From Manihot esculenta (lineage: Eukaryota; Streptophyta; Magnoliopsida; Malpighiales; Euphorbiaceae): a DNA stretch of 64,000 bases. The stretch is from the NCBI RefSeq assembly GCF_001659605.2, contig NC_035170.2, positions 4,154,001 to 4,218,000 on the forward strand, in the 5' to 3' direction. The translations under genes and the position numbers were made by a program. Every line of letters begins with the position of its first letter. Within the stretch, counting starts at the first letter, position 1. Positions 1 to 11,136 of the stretch are shown piece after piece. Below the pieces are notes generated by a model. That model was not told where the DNA came from. It did no database searches and saw nothing but the letters and a program-made list of their open reading frames with translations.

Positions 1-1588
1 TTTCTTTCTCCTCCTTCGGCTTCTTCTCCTTCTAACATTAGATTTACAATTCTTTTTCATTCTCCTCCCCTCTTCTTCCTCCTTTTCTTCACTCAAATTT
101 GCAATCAATAGGCTTCAAATTCACCTGTAGTTTCACTAATTTAGCATTTATGTATTATACTCTTCTCTAAAGAGGAAAGTGTATGCCTTTCTTTTTTGAA
201 CTTTGGTTTGTTATCTTTAATACGGTAAATACAATCTAAACTACGGTAGATACAATCTAAATCAGCCGATCCCATTTTCCGACAAAGATATAAGATAGTG
301 ATTGATGAATCTATTGAGAATTGAGGTGATGGTGAAATTGATTTTTTAAATTTATTTTTGTGAAATTGGATTATTTAATTAGTGCTATTCAATCTAGGAT
401 TAAATTACTTGTGAAACTGATTTTTGTAAAATTATTTTTATGAAATTGGGTTGCTTGTGCTTGTTATAAAAATCAATTCACAAAAATAATATAATCATGT
501 ACTCCCCTCTTTATTCTTGTGTAATTGATTTTTGTAAAATTTTCTTTTCATGTGGAATTGATTGTGGATTAATTGTGATTTAGTATATCTCTTTTTGATA
601 CTTAAATTGGATTGTGAGTGGTATATTAAGGAAGTATATTGCAATACCCATAAGGTTGATAGTGACGGGTTATTAAAGAATTTCTAAAGTTAATCAAAGA
701 ATTTAGTTATTTTTTCTCTCACTCACGGCAAAAAGCATTCAATTTGGACGGAATTTCTAGTTAATTCTTTAATAGAGCAAGATACAAAAATTTAACTTAG
801 AAATTAAAGTGTTAAATTTTAAAAATAAAAAGATAAACCCATTAATTATCTCATATCCCAATAACTAAAAAGTAATTTTTCTATATTTAATATAACCAAA
901 AGATAGGCAACTTGTTTTTATCAAAGATAATAAACTTAATATAATCAAAATAATAAATTTTATATTATTTTCTGATACTCCTGCTATATTACTAAATTAT
1001 CTTTGAAATTAATAAATTTTACTTTTTAATGCATATTAAATAAAATATATTAAGAAACTAATAAATAAATCACCATTTAAAAAAGGAAAATAACCTACAA
1101 TTTAAGACGATGAAAAAGGAAGATGAGAGCATGTCTTTATGAAATGGAAGGAGTAATATCAATAACAATATAGAAAAAGCTGATGCTCTACAAGGCTGGA
1201 TAAGTTATAAACAAGCCTATCTTTGAGAGATGGAAGGAGTAATATCAATAAACATATATAAATGATAGATACATGAAAAAATATTGTAGAAGGTACGCAA
1301 GATGTGAAAATAAATCAATAATAACGCTGAAAAAGGAAAAAAAAAAAAAAAAAAAAAAAAAAGAATCATCTATTGCATAAAACAGAATAGTTCCTGGGCA
1401 TTGCACCTGGCTAACTGGAGTAACAAAATCTGATCTGTGCAGCAGCTGACTATGAACCTGATCATAGACAATGCACTCTGTATTGCCACAGCCTGCAGGG
1501 TGACAGCAATCTGGTCATTGGTTTCCAGGGAAATGAACCTTCTTAGATTACTGTTCCTGATAAATCCTTCTCTTGCAGGCTACAAAAT
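1..1588. other. AT-rich intergenic DNA downstream of the kinase gene
   Basis: No coding region is supported here. The stretch holds low-complexity DNA. A 20-bp unit (acggtaaatacaatctaaac) is tandemly doubled near 222-262. A loose family of repeats of the form gtgaaattgattttt runs over about 330-560. A pure A run lies at 1337-1362. Two copies of atggaaggagtaatatcaata, near 1144 and 1230, look like ends of Stowaway-type MITEs, but the opposite ends were not found. About the last 150 bases may be kinase 3' UTR. Confidence 0.5.
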
Positions 1589-4500
1589 TCACGGTTCCCT
1601 TCTAGTTCTAGGAGTGGATGAGCCTGGGCGATAAGGTCGGACCGGTTGGGTCTCAGGATCATACATTTGGGAAGCAAGATAAGTAAGGGCTGTGACTACA
1701 TCTGCTATAAGGGGTCGCATATTTGACTGTTCTTGAACACACATTGCAGCAACAGCCAGAGCTTGGTATAAGCCCCTCACTGGATACTGGCCTTGCAGTA
1801 ATGGATCAGCCATCTGTGTGAACTTCCTTCGATCTTTGAACAATGGCCGTGCCTGCTCACACAAGCAAGCTCTGACAATTTACTTTTTATTTGACATAAT
1901 TCATTTCACAAAAAAAAATAAAAATAAATTTTAACAAAATTTTGCATTGATAATGAAAATTTTATAAATTAAAAAAGAAATGAATTTTTTCATTCCAAAC
2001 AGAAATTTGATGGACAAGAAATGAATCGAATTAAATTCTTATGAAATCTTTGATAGGGGTTGATCAATTAAATCCTCAATGAAAATACACCCCCGTCCCA
2101 TAATTTTTGTAAGAAGACAATTTTTATTACTTTTTCACTTATACCCATTTTAAAGACATTAAATTTTATTAAATATTAAAAGAGGTTTTGAGAGATTTCT
2201 TTGAAAATAAGGTAGAATTAGATAAGATTATAATAGTTAATTTATAAGTTACTGTAATACAAAAAAAGAAAATGGACAATAATTTTGAGATAATAATAAA
2301 AAAAAAGAAATACAAAAATTATGGAACAGATGAAATAAATAAATTGCTTGCTAGTTGAGTTCTTTGAAAACATTGCAAAACAAACTATGAAAAAAAACAA
2401 AACACACTACCAACTAAATTGCGAAAATAGAAGTTTTACGACCATCATGAAAGCCAACACAGTTCAATGACTACTATATAAATTGCCCAGGTTACTCGAT
2501 TTATATTGGAAACTTAGAAGCAACTTTTATTTTGCTCAAATTCCACGTATACGTATTTCTCTATTCTAATTCCATCCCAGTTCAATTAGTGCCACTTTTT
2601 TAATACAATGAAAAGTACAACAAAAATTGGACTGCTATGTTTACTCCAATCAAGAATCTATTAAAAAATGAAAATATAAAAAGCACGTAGGATGGAAATA
2701 GCTCTCTTACCCATGCAACAAGGTTATGCTCCCCGGCAGCTCTTGAATTGTCAATAGCTTTCCTTCCAGTAATAATCTCAAGAAGAACAACACCAAAGCT
2801 ATAAACATCTGATTTAAGTGTAAGCTGACCTGTCATTGCATATTCAGGTGCACAATATCCATATGTTCCCATCACTCTAGTGGATACATGGGTTTTGTCT
2901 CCTACAGGACCCAGTTTTGCCAAACCAAAATCAGACAGCTTGGGATGATAACCTTCACCGAGTAAAATGTTTGAGCATTTCAAATCACGATATATAACAG
3001 GGGGATTAGCTTTGTCGTGCAAGTACTCCAAGCCCTTTGCAGCACCTGCAGCTATCTTCATTCTTGTATTCCAGTCAAGTCGTTTTTTATCAGGTGGGAG
3101 GTCTGAAACGTACAGCATGTAAATGAAAAATTATGAAACAAGTCAAAGGAGGCGACATGAAGTAATAAATAACTGCTGCATCTGCAATAATTAAATAGGG
3201 GCAGTATATCGCATTAAGTCAAAGGACATAAAATGGATACTTGAGCAAAATAATTTCCATCCTTTCTCTGCAATAGTTGAAAGGATGACTGAGAAAAATA
3301 AAAAAGAATGATTAGATGATATGGAATAATAAGTTCTAAACCATCTAAGATATAGATGAACAAAAAAAATCCAGATGAAAACTTAAATAGTTCAAAGCTC
3401 TTCTAGTCTGTGATCTGTTGCTCTGAAAATTTCTGTTCTAGCTGGGATTTAAAAACAAAAATCATGTCTCATCCTTTCATTAATATGTCAAACCCACAAG
3501 GAAGATAAACTTTCCATGGTCTAACACTAACAGCTAGAAATCAAGCTTTATGTAAGTACCATGTACATGGTCTTCCAAAGATCCCAATGGCATGTATTCA
3601 TAAACCAAAAGTCTTTGATCTCCATCAGCACAGTAGCCAATCAAGTTAACAAGATTAGGATGGTGAAGTAGGCTCAACATTAATACTTCAACAAGGAATT
3701 CCCTGTTGCCTTGTAGCCCATTACGATCAAGTTGCTTGATAGCTACAACCTGCAGCAAAGAACCAGTTTCAGACCTTACCACAATGCTATTATTATATAA
3801 AATGCAGCATCGAAAAGAAATCAAACGCAAAAATCAATAATAAAGTGAGATAGCACAAGGTGAAGGAGAGAAACACAGCAACTAGGAGGTAATGCATGAA
3901 AAAAGGAACAAGCAGAACAAAATTAGTATAATTGACAATTGTTCAAGTTCAAATTGGAAAAGCTAACGGTTTGAAAAACCTGAACCTTGTGTTTTTGTTC
4001 ATTTGTATTCTAAATTTTCAGTTTTATCAATTTGGTTCATAAGTTACATATTGTGTCTCAATTGCATTCAACGGAAATAGAATCAGTAAACTATGAATTG
4101 AGTTGATAAAATTAAGTGTATTGAATATAATTGGAAAGATGTGCAAAGTTCAGGATTTTAAGACCATTGAGCCAAAATGGACATGCTTTCTGGATAGAGT
4201 TCTTCAAAAAACATTCATCTCGGTGTTTGGTAATTTTACTACCTACCAAAATCCACATCACGAGTAAATTGTTTCCAGTAACCTCCTTTGTTATTCTACA
4301 TATTTTATAAAAGATCAGGCAATTGGGAAAGAAAATATATACTTTGAAAATATAGACAGCCAAAACATACTCTAAGAAGCACGGTGTGCAAGGGTGAGCA
4401 TGGTCAGTTCAGTTTGATTTTTATCAAAGCTGATACAACCAATGTTTTTAAATAAAAAACTGGACAGAACTTAATAAAGAAACTGGCCAGAATCAATGCA

Positions 4501-7500
4501 ATTTTTGTTTTCTTAGGTTTAGCTATCTTAAACTATCCACGTATTTTCTCTGCAAATTGTTAGAAACAAGAAGAAAATAACTTCCAGTTATCTGCACACC
4601 ACAGCACAAAATGAATTCAAAAGGAAACAAATCATATTTTGTACATGAAAGAACAAATTCATATACAACTAGGAACCAACAAGATATTTTATTAAAATTT
4701 TGAAAGAACACAAGAGTAGTACCAAAGATTGAATGAAATTGATGGTTAGTAAATTTGCCAACATTCACAACCAAAGCAAACTCAAGTTCAGTTCATGTAC
4801 AAGGAAATTTATCCATAAATGCACAAATATAAGCTTAACTTTTCACTCACCTGCAAATCCTCCTTAAAATCATATTAGCTTCCATAAATCTAGTATCTAA
4901 TAATACTTCAAATTCCTAATAACCAATATGCAAAATCCCTAAAACTAATATTTGAGAACCATAATCATGTCAACCACCATAAACTGAGTATTAAAATCCC
5001 CCAAATCAGCTATTGAAATCCCCAATGGTAATACAAACACCCCAAATCAATATCCAAATCCCAAAAACAAATGTCGAAACCCATGAAAAAAATAAAATAA
5101 AAAAAAAAAACCAAAAATTACTCATCTTCTCTAAACATGAAATACAAGCATGTAGCTTCTTCCTCTTCCTCCTCTTCTTTACCTTTTCTGTTTGGTGATA
5201 GATGAGGAAAGGTAGAGGTGCAACTGTGCAACACTAAAGATTGCTTTGATGATGGAATGAAGGGATGCTGGCTTGGAAGAGAATAGATTAAAAGGGAGAG
5301 GGAGGAAACAGGTGGGGTCTGTTTAAGTCTAGCAGTGGAACAGAGGTAAAAAAAGGTTATACTCAGAATGTACGTTGCAAGGGACAAGCAGGGTGCAATG
5401 TGGGGCCAACTAGTGGCCACAGTTGGAACATTGCTGCAGCTGCAACAACTCAGTGGCAATCTTTTGGCAAATGGTCATAAAGGTAAAGGTGGCATAACAA
5501 GGTAGCAATAAGGCAAAGAGCTGCTATTGCTCTGAAGCAACAACTGCAATAGCAGATGAGGTAGTATTTACATATAACACCAAAAGCTGAAATGTGAGCC
5601 TTGGATGGATAGGATTTATTTTGCCTTGTAGCTAGTTGTTTATTCTTTATAAGCTTGCAAACTAGTCTTTCGGAAAAACACACAAAATGTTTTTATAGTT
5701 TAGTCAAAGGATCCCCAATCAACCAAGCCCACATTTTACTTGAAAATTTCCAGTAGCAAATAAAATTTGAAAAGTTCAATCAATGTGGTTGATGCTCTCC
5801 AAATGAGGTTTTGCTATGCCCATGCATGTTTGTTTGTCCCCTAATATTACTGTTTGAACGTGAAAATCAAGCCGAGCTGAAGATAATGTGTTATGGTCCC
5901 GGGTTGTGGATCTGGTTATGGGTCTGTGGGTTAAGGGTATGGCAGGAGTTTGAGTGTTTGGGTTAAGAGTCTTTTTACGACCTCTGGTCGTTAACAATTC
6001 AGACTCTAAAAGAGGTTGAGGGAACCTGAAACCTCTGAGACTTAAAACGCTCAAGACTTAACTGATTTTGGAAGCTATCATCTTCATTGATATTATTGCT
6101 TAAATACAGAAAGGAATGAAGTATAATTGCTTCCTACATCAAAAGAGCACTTCTTCAACATGGAGGAACACCCTCCTCAACTATCCACATGAAATAAAAA
6201 GTGGTCCTAGAGAACTACTTCAACATGGAGGAACACCCTCTTCAACTAACCACATGAAATAAAAAGTGGAGCAATACCCTCCTACAAACAGGGAATCATT
6301 AAAACAATTAACTAAAAGATAACTGAAATATTTGACTAATTCAGAGGCTCAATATGTGGCTGCTTTGACTTGGATCCATGACTGAATCGGGTATAGACTT
6401 GCAATGGTTTGGTAACATAATGGTGCTCAAATTAGGGGTGAGCAGTATTCGGTTCAAACCGAAAAAACTGACCGAACCGAACCGATTTGAAATTTTGGTT
6501 CGGTTTTTTATACATTTCGGTTCGGTTTGATTTTTAATTTCAAAAATTTCGATTATTTCGGTTCGGTTCGGTCTTAATCAGAAAAAAACCGAAAAAACCG
6601 AACCAAACCGATTAGTGATAATAATATATTTTTTCAATAATATAGAGAAATTAAATCATATTAAGATTAAAATATTTTAATTAAATTTTAAAATATTAAA
6701 AATAAAGTGTAAAAAATAAAAAAATTATTAAAAATGAAACCGATCAAACCGAACCGAATCGAACCGAATCAGGCCGGTTCGATTCGATTCGGTTTCTGAC
6801 CAAAATCGGTTCGGTTTGATTTTCATAAACACTAAAATTTCAGTTTTCGGTTTATTCGGTTCGGTTCGGTTTTGAACCGAACCGATCGAATGCCCACCCC
6901 TAGCTCAAATTTTATTTTTATATACTTTTTTGAGCTCGCCAAAATCTAGCTCAATTTTCTATTCAACTTTTTTTTTTTGAATGAGCTTGAGCCTGCTCAA
7001 GACTTAACAATCTAACCAAGACTTTAAAAATATTATTTTCATTTAATAAAGCTATGTTTTGCTTAAATAATGAAAATTAATAATGATTTTATATGTTCCA
7101 GCATAATATATGTTTATTTTATAATTATTTCTAGTACCAAATAAAACAATATTCTTAATAACTTATTTTCTAAAAATGTTTATGTTGAAAATTAATCTTT
7201 AGCTGCTCACGTGCTTCCAACCTGAGCTTGCCGGTCTTTGAATTTACCCGCTAAAATCAACCTATCTTGGTTCACGGAATCATGGTCGTGTTTGATTTTT
7301 CTAACAAGTTAGAATGAATATTGATGACTATTGGGCCTTGGATACCCAGGCTATGCTGTAACCCATCAAAACTCAATACACAAGTCTATCATTCAGTATG
7401 CAGTCCAGGTCTCACTCGAACAGGCCGGATAGGATAGGGATCAGGCCCAAATGAAGGAGGTCCAGCCCAATCGACTTGATGAATTCGTGGGGCAACAAAC

Positions 7501-9192
7501 CCCTAGACATCAGTGATCGTGTCTACATGACGGCGTCGGAGGGAATTAAATGGCCGCCTGACAATGGAAAAGGACACCGTACGTCCACACATACGGCCCC
7601 GCGTGACAATGACAGGATGTACAGGCGCAGAATGGCGGTTACACGTCACTAGAGGACATAAGGGAAAAGAATAAAAGAAGGAAGGCATGAACCAACCAGA
7701 CCAAACTTGCCAAAATACACCTTGAGCGTACCCTTTAATGGATCTCAGGACGTCAAATATTTTAAAGAAACGAATTAGAGTAGTTTGGATAGTTTTACGG
7801 AAAAATGGGCAGCCCAAAGGAAGAATAATTTTTTGAAAGAACCTTTTGCAGATTATACTGATAATTTTTCCCAGGAATAATTCAAGCTAAAGAAACATAT
7901 AACAAAAGGAAATATATTTGTTGCTGCATGAAATTGAATATTTTCTTCCAAGAAGTAAAATCTAAACCATTTAACTAACCTGATTAGTTCTTTCCAATTT
8001 CCCTTTATATACTCTGCCAAAACCACCTTCTCCCAAAAGACAATCTGCCCTAAAATTCTTTGTTGCAGCAGCCAATTCACGAAACAAAAATGTATGTACT
8101 GCAATTTGATCAGAGCCTCCATCTTTTGAGGTCTCCTTATTCACATCCAATGCCGAATTTGGCTTTGTTTTATCTAAAATAATAACCAGAAAGGAAAGTT
8201 GCAAATAATGCTACCAATAAATGGATGTGAAAAAGCAACAAACCACAATTCAAATGCAGTTTAACAGCCAAAAAAGTTTATATTATCATTGAGAGTTTAG
8301 AAAGAAAAAAACAAGAATCATAAAAGACAAACAAACAGTCGGGAAGCAAAGTTGTAAGTTTGGATTTATAATGCTACACAACAAAAAAACAACCAAATTC
8401 ATTTATTAGTGTTGCATATTGCTTTCATAAGGACCACTAATCATCCAGCAGGACTGGAAATATGAATAGCTTCCATTTATGTGAAATTCTAACATGCTAC
8501 TAAAAAGTCATAAAATCAACACTTTACGACCACCATAACAATAATTAACTATTTACATTTGCATTGGCATAAATTCTTCTTAAAAAAATCAGGGTTTCAG
8601 ATAGAAAGCAAGTAATTGAGCTAACAACTTAGAAAATCAATAAATTCATCAACGTTATAACAAATCAATAAATGATTATTCAATCAACATGGAGGAAAAT
8701 AAATGAAAATAGCCATAGGGCTTCTGGAATTTTACAATGTGAGAAATTATATAAGGTAATTGAACTATGAAGGGACCAATGATTCTAAAACTTGAACAAA
8801 ATCCAAGTAGCTCAAACAGGTTGAGCAAAAAATCAACATCCCCACATTACCCTAAAACAATAATTAAACATGCATCAACGAGGAACATCGTCCTCAAAAT
8901 CTTCCTCTAGGTCTATCGCCAATTAAATAATTCCAAACCCAGAAAAGACTGATTCACACAATTATGAAAATGATTCATTCCCATTAATTTTTATCACATT
9001 TAAAGGGGGGAAAAAAGCATTGTAATTAGCCCAAGAATTAAAAAAAGGAAAAATTTCAAAAGCCCGAAAGCATAATTCTGAATTTATTTTGAATGAAATA
9101 CCAGAAGATGATGAGATCTGATCAAGAGGCCTCTCCTTCAAAGTCTCCTTTGCATTTTTGCTTGATTTCCCAGTACAGGGAAACCAGCCCAT
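1589..9192 (-). CDS. RLCK-VII/PBL-type receptor-like cytoplasmic kinase, 5 exons, 376 aa
   Basis: Serine/threonine kinase of the PBS1-like (RLCK subfamily VII) group, closest in my reading to the PBL5/6/7/27-CDL1 branch, which relays signals from plasma-membrane receptor kinases. Exons (minus strand): 9102-9192, 7980-8173, 3560-3749, 2711-3102, 1589-1852. All junctions are GT-AG and the sum, 1131 nt, stays in frame. The N-terminus MGWFPC has Gly2 and Cys6, fitting N-myristoylation plus palmitoylation at the plasma membrane. Kinase motifs are complete: glycine loop GEGGFG 78-83, VAIK lysine 100, YRDLK with catalytic Asp198 (Tyr replacing His, usual in this subfamily), DFG 216-218, APE 243-245. 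The protein ends soon after the kinase domain. Intron 2 is 4.2 kb and carries a MITE and a solo LTR. The start is the first ATG in frame, at 9192. Family assignment is firm; the exact orthologue is not. Confidence 0.93.
2086..2337. mobile_element. Stowaway-like (Tc1/mariner) MITE in kinase intron 4
   Basis: An AT-rich block of about 248 bp (2088-2335). The left end reads cacccccgtcccataattt; the right end, reverse-complemented, reads tttcatctgttccataattt, so the termini form an imperfect inverted repeat of about 22 bp. Both ends abut TA, the expected Tc1/mariner target duplication. The ccgtcccataat core is typical of plant Stowaway MITEs. It has no coding capacity and lies between exons 4 and 5 of the kinase gene. 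Confidence 0.6.
6145..6280. repeat. Two-copy tandem repeat, about 68-bp unit, in kinase intron 2
   Basis: The block cttcaacatggaggaacacc, followed by a cctc/cttc-caacta-ccacatgaaataaaaagtgg tail, occurs twice, starting near 6154 and 6219. The copies differ at a few positions. It lies just left of the hAT-like MITE in the same intron. No function is evident. Confidence 0.6.
6425..6910. mobile_element. hAT-like MITE with 8-bp TSD in kinase intron 2
   Basis: The element is 6433-6902 (470 bp). It begins TAGGGGTGAGCAGTATTCGG, and its right end reverse-complemented begins TAGGGGTGGGCATTCGATCGG. Both arms run into repeated ttcggttcggtt / aaccgaaccgaa motifs, so it can fold on itself. The flanks give a perfect 8-bp duplication, GCTCAAAT (6425-6432 and 6903-6910), the size expected for hAT transposition. 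No ORF is present. A poorly preserved relative may lie around 33830-34250, ending near aatactcacca. Confidence 0.8.
7317..7760 (+). mobile_element. Solo LTR of a Tat-type gypsy relative, TSD AATAT
   Basis: The LTR spans 7322-7755 (434 bp). It starts TGATGACTATTGGGCC and ends GGATCTCAGGACGTCA, matching the termini of the full element's LTR at 19858 (TGATGACCGCTGG ... GGATCTCAGATCATCA). It is bounded by the 5-bp duplication AATAT (7317-7321 and 7756-7760). The interior shows the shared cacgtcac and ataaaagaagga motifs. It is GC-richer than its surroundings and lies in intron 2 of the kinase. No internal domain remains, so it is a solo LTR left by recombination. Confidence 0.85.
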
Positions 9193-9419
9193 CACTTATT
9201 CTCTTCAATGAGTATCACTGTACAGAGAGAGAGACAGAGAGAAAGGAACTCAGGCAGAACTGTAGAAGCTATTCTTGAATATATCATTTTCAAATCATTT
9301 CTTTTTGCAGCTGTGCCCTTATGTCTTAGTAAATTGAATATTGTGCCTAAAAACTTCCCATATTTTCCTAATTTGCCCTAAAACTGGAGTTTGTGTATTT
9401 ATTTAGCAGACTACTTCTC
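9193..9419 (-). promoter_or_regulatory. 5' UTR and proximal upstream region of the kinase gene
   Basis: Directly upstream of the kinase ATG, read on the minus strand, is a CT-rich leader (gagagagagacagagagaaa on the plus strand near 9224-9243), as is common in plant 5' UTRs. I could not pick out a convincing TATA box. A SINE begins about 230 bp upstream of the start codon. Confidence 0.4.
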
Positions 9420-9542
9420 ACTAGACTAATTGTCTTTTTTTTTTTTGAAATAGGGGGTTGGGGGAGTCGAACCTTAGACCTTTCAAGGCTAAGGGATCCA
9501 CTTTCCACCAGGCTAAGTCTTGGAGTGCACTAGATTAATTGT
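9420..9542 (-). mobile_element. Short tRNA-derived SINE with 14-bp TSD
   Basis: Read on the minus strand, the block has an RNA polymerase III A-box-like ttagcctggtgg and a near-perfect B box ggttcgactcc, then ends in an A-rich tail (T run 9435-9446 on the plus strand). It is flanked by 14-bp duplications, actagactaattgt (9420-9433) and actagattaattgt (9529-9542), with one mismatch. The core is only about 95 bp. It is a SINE insertion, not a functional tRNA gene: it has no acceptor-stem pairing and is flanked by target duplications. Confidence 0.8.
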
Positions 9543-11103
9543 TATATTTATATAAATAATAAAAATATATATGGTGAATTATTTAGTTAAAATGTTTATA
9601 TATTTTATTAATTACAATAAAATATTTCTATAATTTATTTTTATAAATATAAAAGAAGATTCATCTAATTTACAGCTTTTGTATTGCTAGTCTATATTTA
9701 AAAGTTTAAATTACTTTTAAAGTTAAAATATATAGATATGAGAGTAATTTACTTTAAAAAATATAATTAAAATAATAAATTTTATAAAAAGAATTACTAT
9801 TAATTTCTAAAATATGTGGAAAACTTATTAATTATTTATATTTTCAAATCAATAAATTAAAATATCACTGTATTTATAAAATCAAACTCTCTAACACAAT
9901 CATTAACGATTTTAAATATTTATATTATTTATTTTTTATAATTTTAATTATATATTATTTAATTTTTAAATATATATATATATATTATTTAGTCTTTTTA
10001 ATAAAATAAATTGATGAATTTTTTTATAAAAATAAAAGTGAAAAAAAACAATTTTTTCATATTAAAATTTTAAATTATTTATATATTATTTAATTTAATT
10101 ATTTAAATAGTTAATCATTTTATTATTTAAAATTTAATTTTTAAAAATATAAAAATTTATAAATAATGATATATATTAGATTATAAATTTATTATTTTGA
10201 ACTAATTTAGAGTTTATTAAAAAAAATCTAAATTAATTTTTAAATTTTGTGAAAAAAATGAAGGTAATTAATGTTTAATAATACTCCTCGTTTCCAAAAT
10301 AATAGGCGGCTTTATATATATATAAATTAAAAAATATTTAATTAATATAGTTAAAATTAATAAATTTTATATTGTATTTACTAATATACCCTCTATTCAT
10401 AGTACTATATTAGTAAATTACTTTTACAACTAGAAAATTTTACTTTATCTTATATATTAAATAGTATATATTAAAATTTTAATTAATAATTTTTTGGTGT
10501 GGATTTGACAGATCTTTGAAATCACAAAATATTTTTATTATATTTAAAAAAAATGCTCAAAACATTAATTTATTTTCAAATCCTCGATTTTACCGCTACA
10601 TGCAAGTTGGCAAAAAGGTATTTTAAAATAATTTAAAATTTATTTCACAATTAAAAATTAAATAATTTTTTTTAAAAAAAAAGGTAAGAGAATATAATAA
10701 AACCACACACCGCTCAAGAAGGTCATTGTTGCCTTTTAGCTGAAAGGCTGAATTTAGTTTAAAATATTAAATATAAAATTTAATTATTTAATTTAAATTT
10801 ACTTTTAAATTATTATCAAAAAATTATATACTTTTAAATAAAATTAAATAAATTAAAAATAACACAATTTTAAATTTTAAATTGTGATAAACAATGACTT
10901 TATTAAATATCTTGAAAAAAATATAACTCATATTTTTAAATTCAGATGGATAATAGTCTTATTTAGTATTTTAATAGTAATTTAAAGATAAAAATTAAAT
11001 TTGAAAAAATAAAATTTAATAATTTTTTACTCCATTAGGACAAATTTAATCTTTTTTTTTTGTTTTTACTGTAGTTCTTTACCCAACAAGTCGTGGTGCA
11101 TAA

Positions 11104-11136
<33 letters not shown>

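Noticed and set aside
2934..3102. Loss of the HRD histidine in the kinase (reads YRD)
   Set aside because: Tyr at this position is the usual state in RLCK-VII/PBS1-like kinases; the catalytic Asp and the DFG are intact, so it is not evidence for a pseudokinase.
5118..6054. Minus-strand ORFs of 77-113 codons in kinase intron 2
   Set aside because: Low-complexity Ser/Leu/Cys translations inside a large intron; the kinase exons on either side join cleanly without them.
9420..9542. Functional tRNA gene
   Set aside because: The A and B boxes are present, but the block lacks an acceptor stem and has an A tail and target duplications, so it is a SINE.
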